A stretch of 64,000 nucleotides of DNA from an uncultured Eubacterium sp. (GTDB lineage Bacteria; Bacillota; Clostridia; Oscillospirales; Acutalibacteraceae), in NCBI GenBank assembly GCA_900542875.1, contig UQPH01000001.1, forward strand, positions 143,438-207,437, in the 5' to 3' direction. The position numbers and the translations under genes are program-made. The first letter of the stretch is position 1, and every line of letters starts with the position of its first letter. The notes beneath the pieces were generated by a model. That model was not told the origin of the DNA. It worked only from the letters and a program-made list of their open reading frames with translations, and searched no databases. Of the stretch, positions 8,006 through 16,835 are shown one piece after another.

Positions 8006-9106
8006 ATGACAAGAGTTTTAATGGTTGTACACGAGATGAATCGTGGCGGAATAGAAAATTTTATAATGAATCTCTACAGAACTGTAGATAAAAACAAAAT
8101 TCAATTTGATTTTGTTGTTCATACACAGGAAAAATGTACTTTTGATGATGAAATTAACGAATTAGGCGGATTGATTTATCATTGTCCCGATTATCGAGTG
8201 GTTAATCATTTTCAATATATTGCTTGGTGGAATAAATTTTTTAGTGAGCATAAAGAGTATAAAATTGTTCACAGCCATTTGGACAGTTCTGCAAATATTC
8301 ATCTCAGAATAGCAAAAAAACATAATCGCATCGCAATAGCGCATTCGCATAACAGCAATGATGGTGTAGGATTAAAGGGGTTAGTAAAATCGGTATTAAA
8401 ATTTAATTTTAATTCATGTTGTGACTATAAATTTGTTTGTTCTGATAAAGCTGCAAGATGGCTTTTTGGTAAAAATGCAACTGATACTAAAATAATCAAT
8501 AATGGAATTAATTCCGAAATATATACTTATGATAACGCTTTGAGAAAAAAAGTTTTAGATGAGTTTGCAATTAATGATAAGTTTGTTATAGGAAGCGTTG
8601 CAAGATTTAATCATCAAAAAAATCATCAGTTCATAATTGATGTTTTTTATGAGTATAAAAAAAATGTGCCAAACGCAGTATTAATACTTGTTGGAGATGG
8701 AGACTTAAAAAACGAAATATTAGAAAAAACTAATAAGATGAATATCGATGATAGTGTTATATTTACCGGAGTAAGATCAGATATTTTTGAATTATTAAAT
8801 GCTTTTGATTTATTTATTATGCCATCGTTTTATGAAGGACTTCCCGTATCTGTTATTGAAGCACAGGCGTCAGGATTAAAGTGCCTTTTGTCGGATACCA
8901 TTACAAAAGAGGTTGATATAACGGGCAATGTTGAATTTATGAGCCTTGAAAAATCACCAAAAGAATGGGCAGAAAAAATTGTTTCAATGCTTCCTTATGA
9001 GCGAAAAAACACTCAGCAAAAAATCATTGATGCCGGCTATGACATTAAATCAACTGCAGAATGGCTTACTGATTTTTACATAAAATTAGCGGAGAAAAAT
9101 TCATGA
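8006..9106 (+). CDS. Glycosyltransferase family 4 (EpsF-like)
   Basis: 366-aa GT-B enzyme. The start MNRGGIENF (11-19) is the typical acceptor-side GG motif of EpsF/CapJ-like transferases. IAHSHNS (111-117), GSVARFNHQKNH (196-207) and the EX7E pair Glu277/Glu285 (FYEGLPVSVIE) are all present. It transfers a sugar to the growing lipid-linked oligosaccharide in the cytoplasm. The start lies 2 bases after the broken acetyltransferase and the end overlaps the next gene by 4 bases. Confidence 0.88.
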   Translation: MTRVLMVVHEMNRGGIENFIMNLYRTVDKNKIQFDFVVHTQEKCTFDDEINELGGLIYHCPDYRVVNHFQYIAWWNKFFSEHKEYKIVHSHLDSSANIHLRIAKKHNRIAIAHSHNSNDGVGLKGLVKSVLKFNFNSCCDYKFVCSDKAARWLFGKNATDTKIINNGINSEIYTYDNALRKKVLDEFAINDKFVIGSVARFNHQKNHQFIIDVFYEYKKNVPNAVLILVGDGDLKNEILEKTNKMNIDDSVIFTGVRSDIFELLNAFDLFIMPSFYEGLPVSVIEAQASGLKCLLSDTITKEVDITGNVEFMSLEKSPKEWAEKIVSMLPYERKNTQQKIIDAGYDIKSTAEWLTDFYIKLAEKNS

Positions 9107-9981
9107 AAACATTAACCGTATTTACCCCGGCGTATAACAGGGGTTACATAATTCATAAATGTTATGAGAGTCTTTGCAGACAGACGAGTAAGGATTTTGT
9201 TTGGCTTGTTGTTGATGACGGCTCAACAGACAATACTGCCCAACTGATTAAAGAGTGGCAAAAGCAAGACAATGGCTTTGAAATTAAATATATCTATAAA
9301 GAAAACGGCGGAATGCATACTGCTCATAATACAGCTTATGAAAATATAGATACAGAACTTAATGTTTGTATTGATTCGGATGATTATATGCCTGATGATG
9401 CTGTTGAAAAAATCATCTCGTTTTGGAGAGAAAACGGCTCTGACAAATTTGCGGGAATTATTGCTCTTGATGTTTATGAAAGTAACCGAAAAACTATCGG
9501 CTCGGAACTCCCGAATAAAAAATCAACAACTTTAATGGGATATTACAGAAATGGTGGTTCAGGAGACAAGAAGCTTATTTATAGGACAGATGTCATTAAT
9601 GCTACTCCGATGTATCCTGAGTTTGAAGGCGAAAAATATGTCGGTTTGGCATACAAATATCATATTGTTGATGAAACAAAAGAACTTTTGATAATGAATG
9701 AGCCTGTTTGCATTGTTGATTATCAAGAGGATGGTTCTTCATTTTCTATGTGGAAACAGTATTATAATAATCCAAAGGGCTTTGCATTTTTCAGAAAAAG
9801 CGAAATGAAATATCAGCATGGATTGCAGTTATTTAAGACTTGCATTCATTATGTTTCAAGTTCGATTATTTCAAAAAATAAGAACTTTGTTAAAGAATCG
9901 CCGAAAAAACTGATGACGGTTTTGGCTGTTCCGTTTGGCACTTTGTTATCAATTGTTAATAAACATATAATAACAAAATAG
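9103..9981 (+). CDS. Glycosyltransferase family 2
   Basis: 292-aa GT-A enzyme. The N-terminal nucleotide-binding fold begins TVFTPAYNRG; VVDDGS has the first Asp pair (38-39), and the metal-binding DXD-type motif is DSDD (91-94). The distinctive ENGGMHTAHN segment (67-76) is seen in a GT2 subgroup common in Firmicute capsule loci. Overlaps the previous gene by 4 bases. Donor and acceptor unknown. Confidence 0.87.
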   Translation: MKTLTVFTPAYNRGYIIHKCYESLCRQTSKDFVWLVVDDGSTDNTAQLIKEWQKQDNGFEIKYIYKENGGMHTAHNTAYENIDTELNVCIDSDDYMPDDAVEKIISFWRENGSDKFAGIIALDVYESNRKTIGSELPNKKSTTLMGYYRNGGSGDKKLIYRTDVINATPMYPEFEGEKYVGLAYKYHIVDETKELLIMNEPVCIVDYQEDGSSFSMWKQYYNNPKGFAFFRKSEMKYQHGLQLFKTCIHYVSSSIISKNKNFVKESPKKLMTVLAVPFGTLLSIVNKHIITK

Positions 9982-9993
9982 AGTAAGAAAATT

Positions 9994-10719
9994 ATGATAC
10001 CGAAAAAAATTCATTATTTTTGGTTTGGTGGAAACGAAAAACCAAAAAGCGTTAAAAAGTGCATAGACAGCTGGAAAAAATACTGCCCGGATTATGAAAT
10101 TATTGAATGGAACGAATCGAATTTTGACATTCACTGTATGCCTTTTGTGGAGCAGGCTTATGAAGCAAAAAAGTATGCGTTTGTGTCCGATGTTGCCCGT
10201 CTTATGATTGTTTATAAATATGGCGGAATATATATGGATACCGATGTTGAGGTTATCAAGCCGCTTGATGATTTGCTTGACAATAAAGCTTATATGGGAT
10301 TTGAAAATGACGAGAATGTTGCTTCGGGTTTGGGCTTCGGCGCAGAAGCGGGATTGCCGTTTTTCAAGGAACATATTGATGTGTATAAGGACTTGCGGTT
10401 TATTAATCCCGACGGCTCATATAACCAAATCGGCTGCCCGAAGGTAGCAACGGATTTGTTTAGGACAAAGGGTATAAGACTCGACGGTACGGAGCAAACA
10501 GTGTGCGATGTTCATATTTATCCGGCAGAATACTTTAATCCTTATGACAGCATTACGGGTAAGCTGTCAAAGACAAAGAATACTTATTCAATCCATTGGT
10601 ACGATGCAAGTTGGACGGGAAGAAAACAAGTAAGTTTGAAATTTGGTAGATTTGTCAGACGAATTTTCGGTACAAATTTTGTGCATAATTTTGCTGTGAA
10701 AATAAATTTACGAAAATAA
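9994..10719 (+). CDS. DXD-motif glycosyltransferase (GT32 / OCH1-like)
   Basis: 241-aa protein with the glycosyltransferase sugar-binding-region signature: MIPKKIHYFWFGG at the start, SDVARL (65-70), and YGGIYMDTD with the metal-binding DTD at 82-84. This matches capsular polysaccharide GT32 proteins, usually alpha-mannosyl or galactosyl transferases. It sits 12 bases after a GT2 gene and 13 before another. A visibly less AT-rich stretch around 10150-10500 sets it apart from its neighbours and may reflect a separate origin. Confidence 0.85.
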   Translation: MIPKKIHYFWFGGNEKPKSVKKCIDSWKKYCPDYEIIEWNESNFDIHCMPFVEQAYEAKKYAFVSDVARLMIVYKYGGIYMDTDVEVIKPLDDLLDNKAYMGFENDENVASGLGFGAEAGLPFFKEHIDVYKDLRFINPDGSYNQIGCPKVATDLFRTKGIRLDGTEQTVCDVHIYPAEYFNPYDSITGKLSKTKNTYSIHWYDASWTGRKQVSLKFGRFVRRIFGTNFVHNFAVKINLRK

Positions 10720-10732
10720 TTGGTGCAGTAAT

Positions 10733-11740
10733 ATGGTAAAGGTAAGCGTAATTATCCCTGTATACAATGTTGAAAAGTTTATTATTCGATGTGTTGAGTC
10801 GGTTATCAATCAAACATATGAGAATATTGAAATAATAATAGTCGATGATGGCTCAACTGATAATTGTCCAAAACTTTGTGATGAATCAGCAGTACAAGAC
10901 AACAGGATTAAAGTGATTCATAAAGAAAATGGTGGGTTGACAAGCGCAAGAATTGCAGGATTAAATTCTGCAGTTGGTGAGTTTATACTTTTTGTTGATA
11001 GCGATGATTATATTGAAAAAAATATGATTGAACTAATGGTTGATGAGATTGAAAAGAATTATTGCGATTTAGTTATGTGTTCGTATTTTTTAGATAACAA
11101 AGATGGTATTAAACCAATATCATTGAATATAAGCGGTTCTTTTGACGGACAGTCAAAAATTGTATCAAGTTATATTGAAACTATATTATCATGTGTACGG
11201 GGAAAGATTAAACTTCCTGGTTTTATGTGTGTGCGTTTATTTAAGAGAGAATTTATAGAAGATTCCTTCTTTGTATCTGAAAGAGAGTATTTTACAGAGG
11301 ACGATATTTTTAATATAAAATATGCACTTAAATGTAATAAGATAAGTATAATAGATGTTCCGTTATATCACTATTGTTTTAATGAAAATTCATTGTCAAA
11401 TTCATATAGAAAAAATAAATTTGATATGTTGATACATAGGGCGGACTATATTTGTGATTATCTAAAAAGGCAGCGTTTATCAGTGTCAAACGACAGAATA
11501 ATAATGATGTATTTATCCGCACTGTTTTTAGGAATTGATAACGAAGTCTTACTTGGCAATAAAGAGAGTTTTAGAAAAAAAGTAATAACGATGATGGAAT
11601 ATAGTTCTGTAAAAAAACATTTTAAGCTATCGAATTTGAAATATATGTCTAATTCAAGCATACTTTCATTTTTATTACTAAAACTTAGATTTTATAATTT
11701 GCTTTTTGAGATTAGAAGTAATAGATTACGCAATAAATGA
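10733..11740 (+). CDS. Glycosyltransferase family 2
   Basis: 335-aa GT-A enzyme of the EpsJ/CpsI type. VSVIIPVYNVE starts the fold, VDDGSTDNCP holds the first Asp pair (38-39), ENGGLTSAR is the substrate loop and DSDDYIE (89-95) the DXD motif. The C-terminal third is helical and rich in Lys, Leu and Ile, probably membrane-associating. Ends with a genuine TGA stop, so TGA is not read as sense in this cluster. Confidence 0.88.
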   Translation: MVKVSVIIPVYNVEKFIIRCVESVINQTYENIEIIIVDDGSTDNCPKLCDESAVQDNRIKVIHKENGGLTSARIAGLNSAVGEFILFVDSDDYIEKNMIELMVDEIEKNYCDLVMCSYFLDNKDGIKPISLNISGSFDGQSKIVSSYIETILSCVRGKIKLPGFMCVRLFKREFIEDSFFVSEREYFTEDDIFNIKYALKCNKISIIDVPLYHYCFNENSLSNSYRKNKFDMLIHRADYICDYLKRQRLSVSNDRIIMMYLSALFLGIDNEVLLGNKESFRKKVITMMEYSSVKKHFKLSNLKYMSNSSILSFLLLKLRFYNLLFEIRSNRLRNK

Positions 11741-11775
11741 TTATTGTTGGAAATTTTATATACTGAGGTGATAAA

Positions 11776-12885
11776 ATGAAAATTGCAACATTGACTTTTC
11801 ATGCTTCACATAATTACGGGTCTGTTTTACAGGCATATGCATTATCTAAACAGCTTCAAATTATGGGAAACGATGTGGAAATAATTAATCTAAGATCTCA
11901 GTCGCAAAAAGATGCTTATCCAAGGGTTCCTAAATTTAGGCGTTTTATTGACAGATTTTTTTATTTAAGTATTAAAGGTAAGTTAAACCGCAGATATGAC
12001 GAGTATGAGCGGTTCATAAATAAAACATTGCCTGTTACTGAATGTGAATATGCGTCAACCGATGAATTGAAAAATAATGATTTTGACTATGATGCATATG
12101 TGTGCGGCGGTGACCAAATTTGGAATCCTGTTTGCCAAGATTTTGAAACGGCTTATTATCTTCAATTTTTGGATAATGAATCAAAGGCAAAAAAAATATC
12201 ATATTCCCCTTCATTGGGAAAAACCAAATTTGATAATGAAACATTAAATAATATCGGTAACTGGGTGAAAGATTTTGACAGCATTTCTGTCAGAGAAACA
12301 AGAGGTGCTAATATCGTTTCTAAAGTATCCGGACGAGATGTAAGTGTTGTGTGTGATCCGGTTTTGCTTCTTGAAAGAAAATTCTGGGATGAGATGTCTG
12401 TAGAGCCCGGAATTAAAAAGCCATATATGCTTGTTTATTTTTTAGAGAATAATCATGGTAACAAAGGATTTGTTGATGAACTGTCAAAAATTCTTGGATT
12501 AGACGTTGTGGTAATAACCGAATACTTGAGAGATGCCATAAAGCCATATATTAAAAAATATGATGCCTCACCCGAGGAGTTTGTGGGTTTATTCAAAAAT
12601 GCATCGTTTGTATATACAAATTCGTTTCACGGTACTGCTTTTGCTACAATATATAATAAACCGTTTATTTCTGTCGTAGATGCTAATCAAGAAAGTGCAG
12701 AAAATAATAATGACAGCAGGAAAATAGATTATCTTAAATTAATAGGCTTAGAAAATAGACTTGTAAAAAATGAATTGCCGTCTAAGGATGAGTTGCTTAA
12801 TTGCGATTTTACGGCAGCAAATATAAAAATGCAGGCATTTAGGGAGAAGTCATATAAGTATTTGTGTGACGCATTAGGGGAGTAA
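11776..12885 (+). CDS. Polysaccharide pyruvyl transferase family protein
   Basis: 369-aa protein of the PS_pyruv_trans family (CsaB/WcaK type). Recognisable blocks are LTFHASHNYGSVLQAYAL at the N-terminus, VCGGDQIWNP near 110-120, YSPSLG, VCDPVLLL and the C-terminal TNSFHGTAFA with its conserved His. Such enzymes transfer pyruvate from phosphoenolpyruvate to make ketal-pyruvylated sugars, adding negative charge to the polymer; some members are annotated only by homology. RBS GAGGTG lies just before ATG 11776. Confidence 0.85.
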   Translation: MKIATLTFHASHNYGSVLQAYALSKQLQIMGNDVEIINLRSQSQKDAYPRVPKFRRFIDRFFYLSIKGKLNRRYDEYERFINKTLPVTECEYASTDELKNNDFDYDAYVCGGDQIWNPVCQDFETAYYLQFLDNESKAKKISYSPSLGKTKFDNETLNNIGNWVKDFDSISVRETRGANIVSKVSGRDVSVVCDPVLLLERKFWDEMSVEPGIKKPYMLVYFLENNHGNKGFVDELSKILGLDVVVITEYLRDAIKPYIKKYDASPEEFVGLFKNASFVYTNSFHGTAFATIYNKPFISVVDANQESAENNNDSRKIDYLKLIGLENRLVKNELPSKDELLNCDFTAANIKMQAFREKSYKYLCDALGE

Positions 12886-12886
12886 T

Positions 12887-13825
12887 ATGAAGCCACTTGT
12901 ATCAATAATTGTTCCTGTCTATAAGGTTGAAAAATATCTTGATAGATGTGTTGAAAGCCTTGTTAATCAAACATATAAGAATATAGAGATAATTCTAGTT
13001 GATGACGGCTCGCCGGATAATTGTCCTGAGATGTGTGATGCTTGGGCTCATAAGGACAGTAGGATAGTTGTTATTCATAAAGAAAACGGAGGCGTGAGTT
13101 CAGCAAGAAATAAAGGCTTGGAATCTGCACGTGGTGAATGGATTTGGTTTGTTGACAGTGATGATTATGTTGAGTTATTTGCTTTAGAAAAACTTGTTCC
13201 TATGACAGATAATTCGGATTTGGTTATTTTTGATACAAAAATTGACGAGTTATATGTTAAGGATGACAGATTTTTTGATAATTATTATTTTATGTACAGG
13301 TTTGGATTTGGTCCGTGTAATAAATTATATAAAAAATCTATAATCACAGAAAATAATTTGAAATTTGATGTTGAAGAAGCAATAGGCGAAGATTTATTAT
13401 TTAATATATATTATTACAGATATGCAGAGTCTTATTGTTTTTCAAGTTTGAATTTATATCATTATGTGCTTAATGAAAATTCTGCAATGCATACAAATAC
13501 TGAAAAGAGAATTGAGCAGCAGTTGAGTTTATATTCAAAAATATACAAATTGTATAGTGATATAGATGATAGAATTATGAAACAACTGTTTATCATGCAT
13601 TTAATTTCCGGTATTAATCAGTACGGTAAAAAAAATATAGACAGTAAAAAATTACAGTTGATTTCTGATGCTTCAAAAAAATATTTATTTGATAAGCCTT
13701 CATATAAAGAGGCGATAAATTGTTTTTTGAAGTCTGAGGGCGCTGGATTTTTAGGAGCAATTCGCATTAAGCTATTCTTTACAATATTAAGAATCAGTCC
13801 AAAAATTGCTGTGAATATTTTATAA
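12887..13825 (+). CDS. Glycosyltransferase family 2
   Basis: 312-aa GT-A enzyme closely similar in its first hundred residues to the GT2 at 10733 (SIIVPVYKVEKY, VDDGSPDNCPEMC, ENGGVSSAR, VDSDDYVE). DDG is at 39-41 and DSDD at 90-93. The two look like diverged paralogues; their C-terminal halves differ, suggesting different acceptors. Starts 1 base after the previous stop. Confidence 0.88.
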   Translation: MKPLVSIIVPVYKVEKYLDRCVESLVNQTYKNIEIILVDDGSPDNCPEMCDAWAHKDSRIVVIHKENGGVSSARNKGLESARGEWIWFVDSDDYVELFALEKLVPMTDNSDLVIFDTKIDELYVKDDRFFDNYYFMYRFGFGPCNKLYKKSIITENNLKFDVEEAIGEDLLFNIYYYRYAESYCFSSLNLYHYVLNENSAMHTNTEKRIEQQLSLYSKIYKLYSDIDDRIMKQLFIMHLISGINQYGKKNIDSKKLQLISDASKKYLFDKPSYKEAINCFLKSEGAGFLGAIRIKLFFTILRISPKIAVNIL

Positions 13826-13837
13826 GAAGGAATTATT

Positions 13838-14764
13838 ATGAGTAACCCATTAGTTTCGTATGTACTCACGGCATATAATGTCGAAGAATTTATTGAAGAA
13901 AGTGTTAAATGTGCTTTTAGCCAGACTTATGAAAATTTAGAGATAATTTTGTCTGATGATTGTTCAACAGATAATACTTTTAACATTATGAAAAAAATGG
14001 CTGATGAGTATGACGGCCCACATAAAATAGTGTTAAATAGGAATGAAAAGAATTTAGGAATATCACAACATATGAGCAAGTGCTATATTGATTTGGCTAA
14101 TGGGGACTTTATTGTTGCTGCTCACGGAGACGATATATCTATTCCCGAGAGAACCGGTATAGAGGTCAATTTTTTGTTAAATAATCCTGAATATACTGCT
14201 GTTTCAATGGGCGTAATTGCGACCGATGAAGATGGAAAAATTTTAAAAGATAAATCGCATAATGCAGTAGTAGATAATTTTCATTCGTATGATTTTGAAA
14301 CAGGTGGTAATATACCTGCTCCTTCAAGAGCCTTTAGAAAAAAAGTTATGAGTGAATTTGGGTATTTGAATGAAGAATGTCCGACAGAGGATGAACTGAT
14401 TACTTTTAGAGCTCTGTTAATGGGAAAAAACGGTTTCTTGCCTCAAGTATCTACATATTACAGAAAGCATGAAACAAGCAGTTCTAATCCGGAATTTTTT
14501 AATAAATTTCCATTAGAAAAAATTTTGGAACAACAGAATGACGATATGGAAAAAGCTGTAAAAATGGGCTTGATTACTGAAAAACAAAAGCAAAATAAGT
14601 ATGAAGAATTGTATAAAAATATGATTATCAGAAAACGATATCGAAATTATTTTAAGAGTAGAACTGTACTTTCTTTGTTTCAATTAATTTTACCGAATGA
14701 TATTAGATTTAAAGCAAAGATTTCGTATATTAAACAACATATATTGTACTTGATTAATAAATAA
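13838..14764 (+). CDS. Glycosyltransferase family 2 (variant DDC/HGDD motifs)
   Basis: 308-aa GT-A enzyme. VSYVLTAYNVEEF starts the fold; the first Asp pair sits in SDDCST (40-41) and the metal site is HGDD (96-99) rather than DSDD, typical of the GT2 subgroup that includes rhamnosyl- and other transferases acting with QTYENLEII. AGGAATT precedes ATG 13838 (12 bases after the previous stop). Sugar specificity unknown. Confidence 0.86.
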   Translation: MSNPLVSYVLTAYNVEEFIEESVKCAFSQTYENLEIILSDDCSTDNTFNIMKKMADEYDGPHKIVLNRNEKNLGISQHMSKCYIDLANGDFIVAAHGDDISIPERTGIEVNFLLNNPEYTAVSMGVIATDEDGKILKDKSHNAVVDNFHSYDFETGGNIPAPSRAFRKKVMSEFGYLNEECPTEDELITFRALLMGKNGFLPQVSTYYRKHETSSSNPEFFNKFPLEKILEQQNDDMEKAVKMGLITEKQKQNKYEELYKNMIIRKRYRNYFKSRTVLSLFQLILPNDIRFKAKISYIKQHILYLINK

Positions 14765-14776
14765 AGGACTTTTGTT

Positions 14777-15088
14777 ATGAATGAAATATTTTTATATCAA
14801 CATGGCTGAGCTGGAAATCACGGATGCGAAGCTTTTGTTCGTTCTGTAATAAAAATTATGGACAAGAAAATAAATATTATATCATTTAGACCTAATGATG
14901 ACAAAAAATATGGTATAGACAAAATTGCAGATAATTTGTTGATATCAATAGGCGGAGATTTATATTGTGGAAAAGATACGACATTGTTGTCTATTATTAA
15001 CAAAAAAATTTCACGGAACAATAAATCAGTTTTTGATTGTTTATTTCCAAGTATAAAAACAAGAATCAAATTAAAACTTTTTCATTAA
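14777..15088 (+). pseudogene. Remnant of a second pyruvyl transferase-like gene
   Basis: ATG 14777 with RBS AAAGGA (14763-14768) starts MNEIFLYQHG, then TGA (14807-14809) interrupts where family members have Gly or Ser, and the same frame continues AGNHGCEAFVRS, a pyruvyl-transferase N-terminal signature, then SIGGDLYCG. The frame ends only about 100 codons from the start; family members run to about 350 residues, so most of the middle is deleted. It therefore has a nonsense change plus an internal deletion. Not expected to be functional. Confidence 0.75.
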
Positions 15089-15098
15089 ATAAAAAATT

Positions 15099-16622
15099 AT
15101 GGCAAATTATACTAATTCAAAAAAAAGTGTATTAAATATATTATCTAGTGTTTTTAATCAGTTGTTTATAATTATATTTGGCTTATTTATACCCAGATTA
15201 TATTTAACTACATATGGTTCGGAAGTTAATGGATTATTAAATTCAATAGGACAGGTGTTTACATATTTAACATTACTTGAAGCCGGTGTGGGTACAGCTA
15301 CATTGACTTCTTTGTATAAGCCCGTAGCTGAAAACGATAAGACTTCAATATCCGAAATAATGGCAGCAACACATAAATTTTATAAAAAAACAGGAACTAT
15401 ATATTTTGTTGCAATTTTGGCTCTAAGTTTATTATATCCACTAATAGTAAAGTGTGAACTGCCTTTGTGGGAAATAGCATTAATAATAATACTCAATGGA
15501 CTTCCGGGAGTAGTGAGTTATTTTTTTCAAGGAAAATATAATATTTTGTTACAAGCGGAAGGTAAAAGTTATATAATTACCAATCTTACCACCATTGTGA
15601 CCTTTTGTATTAATATATCTAAAGTTATATTGATGCTAATTGGGTTTGATGTTATAGCAATACAAATTAGTTATTTCGTGTTTAGTATTGCAAAAACTGT
15701 TTATATAATGATTTATATAAAAAGATATTATAAATGGTTAAATTTAGAGGCTAAGCCAAATTTTGAGGCTATAGCACAAAAGGATTCTGTCTTAGTTATG
15801 GAATTGTGTGATATGGTTTTTAGACACACCGATATAATCATTCTAACATTGTTTTGTGATTTAAAAGTGGTAAGTGTTTATGTTATATATAATTCCTTGT
15901 TATCAACAATAAGTACTTTTATGGATGCATTTTCACAGGGCTTTTCTTTTGCACTGGGTCAAAAATTTAATACAAATCGCGAACTGTATATTAAATTGCA
16001 TGATGTTTACGAAACATATCGAATGACATTAGTTTTTTCATTGGATGCAATTGCATACATTTTTATTATTCCTTTTATAAAATTGTATACATTAGGAGTA
16101 ACTGATATTGAATATATCGATAAATACTTACCAGTATTATTCATTTCTTCATTTTTATTGACTAATGGTAGAGCAAATTCCGCTTCGGTAATTAATTATG
16201 CCAAACATTTTAAGCAGACCAGGTGGAGATGTGTACTTGAAGCAACAATTAATATAACGGTATCAATTATATTGGTGAATTTAATTGGTATATATGGTGT
16301 GCTTATCGGTACGATTGCTGCACTGTTATATAGAGCAAATGATATGATAATATATGCAAATAAAAAGATATTGAACAGAACTCCATGGATTACATATAAA
16401 AGGTGGTTGATATTAATTATTTCATTTATTGGAATAGAATTTGCAGTATCGTTTATTAATGTGGACTTGTCTTCATATATTAGAATATTTTTGTGGGCTG
16501 TGGTTGCTTGTATTGTAATTATTCCTTTATTTTTTATTATTATTTCAATATTTGAACCTAAGCAAGCAAAATTTGCATATTCATATTTTAAGCGATATAT
16601 GAAAAAATTATTAAATCATTAA
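15099..16622 (+). CDS. Wzx-type oligosaccharide flippase
   Basis: 507-aa polytopic protein with about twelve to fourteen membrane segments, of the polysaccharide-biosynthesis (MATE-like/MOP) export family. The start (SVLNILSSVFNQLFIIIFGLFIPRLY, first helix) and YGSEVNGLLNSIGQ loop are typical of Firmicute capsule flippases. It moves the undecaprenyl-linked repeat unit to the outer membrane face for the EpsG-type polymerase. Last gene of the AT-rich cluster; no strong terminator was seen in the 213 bases that follow. Confidence 0.87.
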   Translation: MANYTNSKKSVLNILSSVFNQLFIIIFGLFIPRLYLTTYGSEVNGLLNSIGQVFTYLTLLEAGVGTATLTSLYKPVAENDKTSISEIMAATHKFYKKTGTIYFVAILALSLLYPLIVKCELPLWEIALIIILNGLPGVVSYFFQGKYNILLQAEGKSYIITNLTTIVTFCINISKVILMLIGFDVIAIQISYFVFSIAKTVYIMIYIKRYYKWLNLEAKPNFEAIAQKDSVLVMELCDMVFRHTDIIILTLFCDLKVVSVYVIYNSLLSTISTFMDAFSQGFSFALGQKFNTNRELYIKLHDVYETYRMTLVFSLDAIAYIFIIPFIKLYTLGVTDIEYIDKYLPVLFISSFLLTNGRANSASVINYAKHFKQTRWRCVLEATINITVSIILVNLIGIYGVLIGTIAALLYRANDMIIYANKKILNRTPWITYKRWLILIISFIGIEFAVSFINVDLSSYIRIFLWAVVACIVIIPLFFIIISIFEPKQAKFAYSYFKRYMKKLLNH

Positions 16623-16747
16623 TTTTCTTATGTTTATTACGGATTTTTATCGTGACAAATTTGTGCAAGTTGTATACTGGCTTTGTGCAATGTTACCAAA
16701 ATGCGGGTGCTGTAATTGTGTGTTGCTACAAAGTTTATTTTTCGTAT

Positions 16748-16775
16748 TGACGATGGTTGAAAATTAATATAACAT
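16748..16775 (+). promoter_or_regulatory. Predicted promoter of the surface protein/tex operon
   Basis: TTGACG (16748-16753), 16 bases, TAACAT (16770-16775). It lies 60 bases before the start codon and in the only non-coding gap after the glycan cluster. Confidence 0.45.
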
Positions 16776-16835
16776 AAAAATACGAATGCTGTCGAAAGAC
16801 GGCGAATAAAGTTAATATTTGAAGGAAAATTTGAT

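Noticed and set aside
7771..14809. Two TGA codons at expected small-residue positions, suggesting TGA is read as glycine here
   Set aside because: TGA ends several intact genes (for example at 2258-2260 and 11738-11740), and no intact gene in the window needs TGA as sense. The affected genes also carry a frameshift or large deletion, so simple decay is more likely.
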